64,000 nucleotides of DNA from JAJFUI01 sp039698035. Lineage in GTDB: Bacteria; Planctomycetota; Planctomycetia; Pirellulales; Thermoguttaceae. Below the pieces are notes generated by a model, which saw only the letters and a list, made by a program, of their open reading frames with translations, made no database searches and had not been told where the DNA came from. Position numbers and translations under genes: made by a program. Location: NCBI GenBank assembly GCA_039698035.1, contig JBDKSW010000001.1, forward strand, positions 62,001 to 126,000, given 5' to 3'. Each line of letters begins with the position of its first letter. Position 1 is the first letter of the stretch. This document shows, piece after piece, positions 58,545 through 64,000 of this stretch.

Positions 58545-61001
58545 ATGGCAAACACAACTGGACCAATCGGGGGCGACGCGAGCTTGGTGGAGAGCCGGGG
58601 CCAGACGACCGCCGATCGACGATCGAAAGACACGTACAAGGTGTTGGCCGTCTGTGTGTTTCTTTTGCTGATCGTCGGCCTAGTGTTCGGCGAAACGGTC
58701 CAATTCTCGTTCGTCAACTTCGACGACAACGAATACATTACCAGCAACCCGGTGGTCAAGAAGGGCCTGACGAGGGCGGGGCTGACCTGGGCGTTCACAA
58801 CCGTCCATGCTCGCAACTGGCACCCGCTCACCTGGCTCTCTCATATGCTCGACTGCGAGGTCTACGGCCTGTGGGCCGGCGGTCATCATCTGACCAACGT
58901 ACTGCTTCATGCCGCGAACGCCATTCTGTTGTTTCTCGTGCTGCGGCGAATGACCGGAACCCTTTGGCCTGCCGCGTTCGTGGCCGCCGTGTTCGCCGTG
59001 CATCCCTTGCGAGCCGAGTCGGTGGCTTGGGTTTCCGAGCGGAAGGACGTCCTCAGCGGGCTGTTTTTCCTGCTGACCCTCGGCGCGTATACGGGCTACG
59101 TCCACTGCCGCTCGCTGCCCACCGTGAACCGCTTGCATCGGAATCTCTGGTATGTGGCCGTCGTCGTGCTCTTTGCCATGGGACTGCTGGCAAAGCCGAT
59201 GCTCGTCACGCTGCCTTTTGTGCTGCTATTGCTGGACTATTGGCCGCTGGGTCGCATGGCTGAGTTGAGCCGTCGCTCGGCGTTCCGAAGGCTCGGGACG
59301 CTCGTGCTCGAAAAGACGCCGCTGTTTGCTTTGTCGGCTGGCTCGTGCGTGATGACGTCGTTGGCCCAAACGAAAAGCATGATCTCTCTGGAAGGGCTGT
59401 CGGTCGTTGGCCGATTGCAGAACGCCCTGGTCTCGTATGTGGCTTACCTTGGCCTCGCGGCACGACCGGTCAACTTGGTGCCACTCTACCGTTACCCGAT
59501 CGAGGGCATCCCCGGCTGGAAGGTGGCTGCAGCGCTGCTTGCGTTGGTTTGCGTGACCGCCGCCGTTGTGGCCCTTTGGCGCAGGTGTCCGTATCTGTTG
59601 GTCGGGTGGCTCTGGTATCTGGGCATGCTGGTGCCGGTGATCGGCGTCGTTCAGGTCGGACGCCAAGCGATGGCGGATCGCTTCACCTATTTGCCACTCA
59701 TCGGCATTTATATCGCCGTGGCTTGGGGTGTCGGGCGGGTAACGCAGTTCATGCCTTATCGCAAAGCGATCATTGTGGTTGGCTCCGCATTGCTGTTGAC
59801 TGAATTGACAGCGTGCGGATGGCTTCAGGCGTCCATTTGGCGAGATTCACGAACCCTTTGGACCCATACGCTCGCCATTGACGATCGCTGTGTTGCGGCG
59901 CACTGCAATCTGGGTTGCGTTCTTCGGGAAGAAAGCCTCGAAAAGGCCTTCGCCCAGTTCCAACGGGCGATTCAACTCGAGCCGAGCTTTGCCGACGCCC
60001 AAAACAATCTCGGATATGCGCTCGTCGAGATGAATCGACCGGAAGAAGCCCTCCCTCATTTTCGGGAAACGCTGCGGGTCAACCCGGACAGCTATCATGC
60101 CCACACCAACATGGGCAACGCTCTGGTCGCCTTAAAACGCTACGACGAGGCCTTCGCGGAATTTGACAAAGCACTGGCCATGCAGCCCGAGGACGCAGCA
60201 ACTCACAACGGTCGGGGGCGGGCCTTTGCTGAACTCGGACGCCTTGACGAGGCCATGGCATGCTATCGCACGGCATTAGAGTGTGAGCCGAGACTCCTCG
60301 ATGCCCGCATGAACCTTGCCAGCGCATCGCTCACCAGGGGCCGGCTTGAAGAGGCCGCGACGCAGTACCGCGAAGTGTTGAAGTTCGCTCCAAACTATGG
60401 TATAGCCCACGGGTTTTTGGGGGTTGTGCTGGGCAAGCAGGGCCGGCTCGACGAGTCGATCGCCGAATTTCGGAAGGCGGTTGAATGCAGGCCCGAAAAT
60501 GCCGACGACCAATACAATCTCGGGTTTGCATTGGCCAGCAAGGGCCAGTTGGAAGAGGCCGTAATACGCTACCGCCTCGCGCTGGAACAGCAGCCCGATC
60601 ATGCCGACGCCCACGCGCGACTCGGCGAAGTGTTGTTCCCGCAGGGCCAGTGGCTGGATGCTGTCACTCATTTCCGGATGGCCCTGAAAGCCAAGCCGGA
60701 TCATGTCGTTGCCTTGAATTGGCTCGCTTGGCTGTTATCAACCTGCCCCGAAAAGAACGTGCGGAACGGCAACGAGGCCGTCGAGCTTGCTCAGCGGGCC
60801 GTGCGGCTCACCGACGGCAAGCAAGCCGAATCGCTCGACGTCCTGGGCGCCGCCTATGCCGAGACGAGACGATTCGGAGACGCCCTATCCGCGGCTCGCA
60901 AAGCGCTCGACTTGGCCGCCAAGCAACACAACGCGGCCCTGGTGAACGGCATCAAGGGTCGAATCACGCTTTACGAAGCAAAGCGGCCGTTTCGTCAGTA
61001 A
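58545..61001 (+). CDS. TMTC-like membrane protein with C-terminal TPR repeats
   Basis: The 818-residue protein has about ten transmembrane helices (about residues 25-430) and then about ten TPR repeats (450-810), for example CNLGCVLREESLEKAFAQFQ and AHTNMGNALVALKRYDEAFA. The N-terminal half matches TMTC/GT-C-like proteins: FVNFDDNEYITSNP with adjacent acidic residues in the first loop, NWHPLTWLSHMLDCEVYGLW, HPLRAESVAWVSERKDVL, and LLLDYWPLGR. In eukaryotes TMTC proteins are O-mannosyltransferases, and the acidic pair after helix 1 would bind the lipid-sugar donor. A role in protein glycosylation here is inference. The ATG at 58545 is chosen inside a longer frame. It converges on the radical SAM gene. 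Confidence 0.85.
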   Translation: MANTTGPIGGDASLVESRGQTTADRRSKDTYKVLAVCVFLLLIVGLVFGETVQFSFVNFDDNEYITSNPVVKKGLTRAGLTWAFTTVHARNWHPLTWLSHMLDCEVYGLWAGGHHLTNVLLHAANAILLFLVLRRMTGTLWPAAFVAAVFAVHPLRAESVAWVSERKDVLSGLFFLLTLGAYTGYVHCRSLPTVNRLHRNLWYVAVVVLFAMGLLAKPMLVTLPFVLLLLDYWPLGRMAELSRRSAFRRLGTLVLEKTPLFALSAGSCVMTSLAQTKSMISLEGLSVVGRLQNALVSYVAYLGLAARPVNLVPLYRYPIEGIPGWKVAAALLALVCVTAAVVALWRRCPYLLVGWLWYLGMLVPVIGVVQVGRQAMADRFTYLPLIGIYIAVAWGVGRVTQFMPYRKAIIVVGSALLLTELTACGWLQASIWRDSRTLWTHTLAIDDRCVAAHCNLGCVLREESLEKAFAQFQRAIQLEPSFADAQNNLGYALVEMNRPEEALPHFRETLRVNPDSYHAHTNMGNALVALKRYDEAFAEFDKALAMQPEDAATHNGRGRAFAELGRLDEAMACYRTALECEPRLLDARMNLASASLTRGRLEEAATQYREVLKFAPNYGIAHGFLGVVLGKQGRLDESIAEFRKAVECRPENADDQYNLGFALASKGQLEEAVIRYRLALEQQPDHADAHARLGEVLFPQGQWLDAVTHFRMALKAKPDHVVALNWLAWLLSTCPEKNVRNGNEAVELAQRAVRLTDGKQAESLDVLGAAYAETRRFGDALSAARKALDLAAKQHNAALVNGIKGRITLYEAKRPFRQ

Positions 61002-61043
61002 GGAGCGCGGCGATGCGCCGGACCGTCAATCGGCTCGCCCGGT

Positions 61044-62105
61044 TCAGTCGCCTCCGCCATCGCGCGATGTCGACTTCGGCGTGTAAACGCAGTCTGGATC
61101 CGTCTCCAAAAAATCGCCCGTCAAGGCGTAGGCTCGGGCACGACTCCCGCCGCAGATGTGACGATACTCGCAGACGCCGCATCGCCCCTTGAACGAATCG
61201 GGATCGCGCAATGCCACGAACATCGCGTGGTGTTGATAGATATCGACGACCGATTCCGCCGGAAATCGTCCACAGCACAGCGGCAGAAATCCGGCCGGAA
61301 ATATCTCGCCCGTGTGACTGATGAACATCACGCCCCTGCCGTCGCCAACGCCGAGTGACGACAACGGCGCGCCGCCCGGCTGTTGCAGCAGGAATCGCCG
61401 ATAGTGCGGGGCCTCGGTCGTTCGGATGGCGTAAGGCTGACGCTGCGACTGCCGCCAAAGTTCCGCGAAGACCGATTCGTATTCGGCGGGCCGAATTCGC
61501 TCTTCCTCGATGCCGCGCCCGACTGGCACCAAGAAAAACACCGACCACGTGGCAATGCCCTGCCCGGCCAGCAACGCGGCCATCGCCGCAACTTGGTCCA
61601 CATTGCGGCGCGTGATTGTCGTGTTGATCTGCACGGGCAATTCCAACCGTCGGGCGAACCCGAGCATTTCCAACGTACGGCCGAAGCTGCCTTCCCATCC
61701 GCGCACACCGTCGTGCGTGGCCGCATCGGCCCCGTCGAGGCTGATTCCGAGAGCCGCGACCCCCGCACGCTTCGCGCGATCGAATGCCTCGAACGTCGCC
61801 AAGGGCGTGGCCGACGGTGTCAACGCAACGTGCAGACCGGCCGCCGCCGCGTGGCCGATCAACTCGAATAGGTCCGCCCGTTTCAGCGGGTCGCCCCCGG
61901 TCAACACCAGGTTCGGCCGACGCGGAAACTCGGCCACCTGGCTCAGCAGGGACTTGGCCTCAACGGTTGAAAGCTCGTCCGGGTGAGGCGCCTCCTGAGC
62001 CGACGCCCGGCAGTGCTTGCAAACCAGATCGCAGGCCAGCGTGACCTCGTAATAGAGCATCAACGGGCTGCGCCCAAGGTCCGTCTGGCAGTAGTCATCG
62101 CCCAT
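61044..62105 (-). CDS. Radical SAM/SPASM-domain protein
   Basis: The 353-residue protein has the radical SAM cluster motif CDLVCKHC in YYEVTLACDLVCKHCRASAQ (Cys about 22, 26 and 29), the GGDPL segment that binds SAM, and a TIM-barrel body (ALGISLDGADAATHDGVRG). Its SPASM-like C-terminal part with CGVCEYRHICGGSRARAYA and a final Cys would hold extra iron-sulfur clusters. Relatives include heme d1 and heme-modifying enzymes (NirJ/AhbD-like) and peptide-modifying enzymes; which applies here is unclear, and no peptide or heme gene is adjacent. The ATG at 62105 gives the family's usual beginning (RSPLMLYYEVT). The frame stays open upstream without homology. Confidence 0.88.
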   Translation of the reverse strand: MGDDYCQTDLGRSPLMLYYEVTLACDLVCKHCRASAQEAPHPDELSTVEAKSLLSQVAEFPRRPNLVLTGGDPLKRADLFELIGHAAAAGLHVALTPSATPLATFEAFDRAKRAGVAALGISLDGADAATHDGVRGWEGSFGRTLEMLGFARRLELPVQINTTITRRNVDQVAAMAALLAGQGIATWSVFFLVPVGRGIEEERIRPAEYESVFAELWRQSQRQPYAIRTTEAPHYRRFLLQQPGGAPLSSLGVGDGRGVMFISHTGEIFPAGFLPLCCGRFPAESVVDIYQHHAMFVALRDPDSFKGRCGVCEYRHICGGSRARAYALTGDFLETDPDCVYTPKSTSRDGGGD

Positions 62106-62391
62106 GCCGTTCAATCCAAATCTCTCGTAATGGGGTGTTTGCGCGGGCGGCCTGCCAGCCTGCTGCTTGCCCCTGGTCCTATGATACCCGCAGTCGGCCG
62201 TCCGGTCACCACAGGACTGGCCAACCCATCGGCGGTTGCCAACGAACGCCGACGGCCCCGAGCAGGCGGCGTCCGAGCCTGGAATGTTGCCGCCGATGGC
62301 TCTTGCGAGCGTTTTCTGCCATCCCAACGCGGCCGCGCCCCGCCCTTTCCATTGGGCCAACATTGTGATAAGCTCAGTGGGTCATGTGTGG

Positions 62392-62465
62392 GTCCCCGTA
62401 GCCCAATTGGATAGAGCGTCGGCCTCCGGAGCCGAAGGTTACAGGTTCGAGCCCTGTCGGGGATA
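62392..62465 (+). tRNA. tRNA-Arg (anticodon CCG)
   Basis: The cloverleaf is complete: acceptor GTCCCCG/CGGGGAT (G1-U72 wobble), D arm GCCC...GAGC with AATTGGATA loop (one C-A mismatch in the stem), anticodon stem TCGGC/GCCGA with loop CTCCGGA (anticodon CCG, reading CGG), variable AGGTT, and T arm ACAGG/CCTGT with TTCGAGC. CCA is not encoded. It stands alone on the plus strand; its 3' end is followed by phased repeats and more A/T-rich DNA with a TIR gene, as at a possible integration site. Confidence 0.93.
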
Positions 62466-62810
62466 CTTTCTCTCTTATGCCGTTTCGGTGATGCAGATCG
62501 ATGCACGCCGATGCAGCCGGGTGCATAACGTGCGATGCCATTTGGCCTTGCGTCGCTCCGGTCCCCCCGCACCTTCGGCCACATTCTTGCCATTTCGGTG
62601 CAAATCAATCAGCTCGTAGCCTGTTCGATGCTTGGCCGAACGGCACCATTTTCGGCACTTTTGTTGGGTGCTCGGCGGGCCAAAATCAGCCGAATCGCAA
62701 TATCTATCGAGGGGGGGCCAGCCGAACGCATTCTGCGGCTGTTGGCTGCTGTGTTGAGAATCGGTCAATAAACGGGACTCCAAGAAAACGCATGACTGGA
62801 CAAGACCTGG
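62466..62810. other. Non-coding stretch (345 bp) between tRNA-Arg and the TIR gene
   Basis: Besides the phased repeat at 62490-62529, nothing convincing was seen. Open frames here have no recognisable product. It is the 3' flank of the TIR gene and could hold the left end of an accessory element, but no integrase or direct repeat of the tRNA 3' end is visible. Confidence 0.4.
62490..62529 (+). repeat. Four tandem 10-bp units, GATGCA-type, just after tRNA-Arg
   Basis: The units GATGCAGATC, GATGCACGCC, GATGCAGCCG and GGTGCATAAC follow one another without gaps at 62490, 62500, 62510 and 62520. The 10-base period equals one helical turn. Such phased repeats can bind a DNA-bending protein or a recombinase accessory factor. 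Confidence 0.5.
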
Positions 62811-64000
62811 TTACCCGGCACGGTCTAGTAGCTCGTCGATCGCTATCACCGAAGCTCTCGCAACATCCTGTATCGTTGACCGCCATGCCACGGGATACCC
62901 ATTATCGTGTGGAATGGCTATCGAGCCAGGAAAATGCGACAAATCGGGCAACCGAGGAAAAAGCCCTTGCCCAATTAACCCAATCGATCCATTGCCCATC
63001 CACGCAGCAGGACGACTGTATAACGAATCTCCCGGACCACGCTGCCGCGACAACTCAAAAAGTGCGTCAAGCCACAGGTATCCACCAGCGTTCTCTCTCC
63101 GGGAAAATCCTTGCCGCCAGTTTTGCCAAAGCGAGATCGCAACATCACTGGGCAATTGGTAAAGTAGGGCCGCGCCGTCAGCGGTCAACTCAGGAATACG
63201 GGGGCCAGACATCGTAAGCGTTTCTCGCAGGGCGGCTTGTTCTACAGAGAGGATGAACTGACGAGAAAGACCAAAGCGAAACCCAAATGGTTCACCGGCG
63301 CTGTTGCTCATTGGTCGACCGTTGACATCATGGATTGGAAATTCGCCGAAGACGGGTGACCTGTCAAGTTTATATAAGAAACTTGGTTCAAGCTGTAGAC
63401 CACCGCCAGACTGAAGCCACTCTCGACCAAATGATTCACTATTTGAGTAATCCGAGAATTCGGGGAACCCTGGAATCCGTTTCTCGACAAGTGTACATGT
63501 GATGGGACGGCGATTATCGACAAACTCTTCAAACCGAGATCTTAGCCGTTCCCAACGTTGCTTCCAATTCATACAACACTTGGATTCTCTTGGTTTATAC
63601 CAGTGCTCAGTGACGGAGATTGTGACCAAAAATGACGTACCCCGTGGCACATTGGTGCCGTCTTCGCACACGTTCGAGTTCTCATGTGTTTCACGGGGAT
63701 TTGTAGGCACAACCTGTTCTGTTTCAATGTTCGATTGTGGCTCAGATTGCGACACGCCACGCTGGCTCGCATTCTTGTCGTTGATCCGCAAACGATCAAG
63801 AATCAGCGTTGCAATGCTGCTGGAATCTCTGTCGTTGATCTTGATATAACCATCCCCCGAAAACAACCCGGGAATGTTTGTATCATCGAAACGAAATGGC
63901 ATAATCGCCCAGGACTCTCGACGTTTAATGAGATCACGGATCGCTCGCCATTCCAAACCGCACCACTCCTTCTTGTCATATTCAGCACAAATGAATACTG
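62811..64000 (-). CDS. TIR-domain protein (partial, N-terminus off the right edge)
   Basis: The minus-strand frame runs from the right edge (about 395 visible residues) to a stop at 62811. The first 70 visible residues match the C-terminal half of a bacterial TIR domain: VFICAEYDKKEWCGLEWRAI, then IMPFRFDDTNIPGLFSGDGY and IKINDRDSSSIATLILDRL. The Glu in WCGLE is the likely catalytic residue of NAD-cleaving TIRs. A polar linker and a domain of about 260 residues follow (MNWKQRWERLRSRFEEFVDN onward) that I do not recognise. A TTG inside the domain is not the true start. The DNA is visibly more A/T-rich than most of the window and lies beside a tRNA, suggesting a transferred defence or signalling gene. 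Confidence 0.8.
   Translation of the reverse strand, partial: VFICAEYDKKEWCGLEWRAIRDLIKRRESWAIMPFRFDDTNIPGLFSGDGYIKINDRDSSSIATLILDRLRINDKNASQRGVSQSEPQSNIETEQVVPTNPRETHENSNVCEDGTNVPRGTSFLVTISVTEHWYKPRESKCCMNWKQRWERLRSRFEEFVDNRRPITCTLVEKRIPGFPEFSDYSNSESFGREWLQSGGGLQLEPSFLYKLDRSPVFGEFPIHDVNGRPMSNSAGEPFGFRFGLSRQFILSVEQAALRETLTMSGPRIPELTADGAALLYQLPSDVAISLWQNWRQGFSRRENAGGYLWLDALFELSRQRGPGDSLYSRPAAWMGNGSIGLIGQGLFPRLPDLSHFPGSIAIPHDNGYPVAWRSTIQDVARASVIAIDELLDRAG

Noticed and set aside
61044..62105. Radical SAM enzyme as a hydrogenase maturase (HydE/HydG)
   Set aside because: It has a SPASM-like C-terminus and different motifs, and lies far from the hydrogenase genes.
62501..63217. Plus-strand open frame after tRNA-Arg as a gene
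   Set aside because: Its translation is not protein-like and most of it is antisense to the TIR-domain gene.
1..64000. CRISPR array, insertion sequence or rRNA genes
   Set aside because: No regularly spaced repeats of CRISPR length, no transposase-like protein and no rRNA sequence was seen anywhere in the window.

Overview
The window looks like a chromosomal segment of a planctomycete (Planctomycetota, Pirellula-like). It is GC-rich. It carries a short DUF1559-type pseudopilin with the GFTLIELLVVISVIG leader, several secreted HEAT- or TPR-repeat proteins, a DUF1844 protein, a PEP-CTERM protein, and many small secreted proteins with no recognised family. This is judged from sequence features only, because no 16S gene is present. 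About 52 protein genes and one tRNA are supported. Long open frames opposite real genes are common here and were treated as shadows.

Layout. 1-4849 (minus): envelope genes, namely a membrane-anchored charged protein cut by the left edge, the pseudopilin, a helical periplasmic protein, a Trp/Tyr-rich secreted protein, a Cys-rich secreted protein and an OprP/OprO-type porin. 5291-9924 (plus): a PAS histidine kinase overlapping a flavin-reductase-like gene, then two secreted proteins, one of HEAT repeats. 9952-11821 (minus): a small coiled-coil protein and a LarA-type nickel racemase. 12155-22840 (plus): rplM-rpsI, a YcxB-like protein, an [FeFe] hydrogenase with a NuoE-like partner, a HEPN-like protein, glnE, and a tightly overlapped set of TIM barrel, UbiA prenyltransferase and TIM barrel. 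23102-31991: an outer-membrane efflux lipoprotein, pyrG with DUF1844 (minus), a large MscS channel, aat and a NUDIX hydrolase. 32107-34309 (minus): a PEP-CTERM protein and glgC.

34424-39037 (plus) is the phosphate region: an array of 7-bp half-sites with 11-bp period, then pstS-pstC-pstA and two different pstB genes. 39241-46917 holds a secreted protein, a DacZ-like diadenylate cyclase, a HEAT lipoprotein, feoA/feoB, a zinc-ribbon membrane protein and an M32 carboxypeptidase. 47136-62105 holds a small lipoprotein, a TPR protein, ribD, an OPT transporter, a gluzincin metallopeptidase, a secreted protein, a membrane histidine kinase, a TMTC-like TPR membrane protein and a radical SAM/SPASM enzyme. 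The right end has tRNA-Arg(CCG), a 10-bp phased repeat and a visibly more A/T-rich segment encoding a TIR-domain protein cut by the edge, which looks like tRNA-linked accessory DNA.

The most striking observation is the pair of PstB ATPases. The first keeps the LSGGQ signature but has lost the Q-loop Gln, the H-loop His and a Walker A Gly. The second keeps all of those but has lost the signature. A heterodimer would have exactly one complete ATP site, an architecture known from asymmetric ABC exporters but not, to my knowledge, described for the Pst phosphate importer. Other leads are the hydrogenase pair without a NuoF-like subunit, the TIR protein beside the tRNA, and the UbiA/TIM-barrel set that recalls part of the Ebo cluster.
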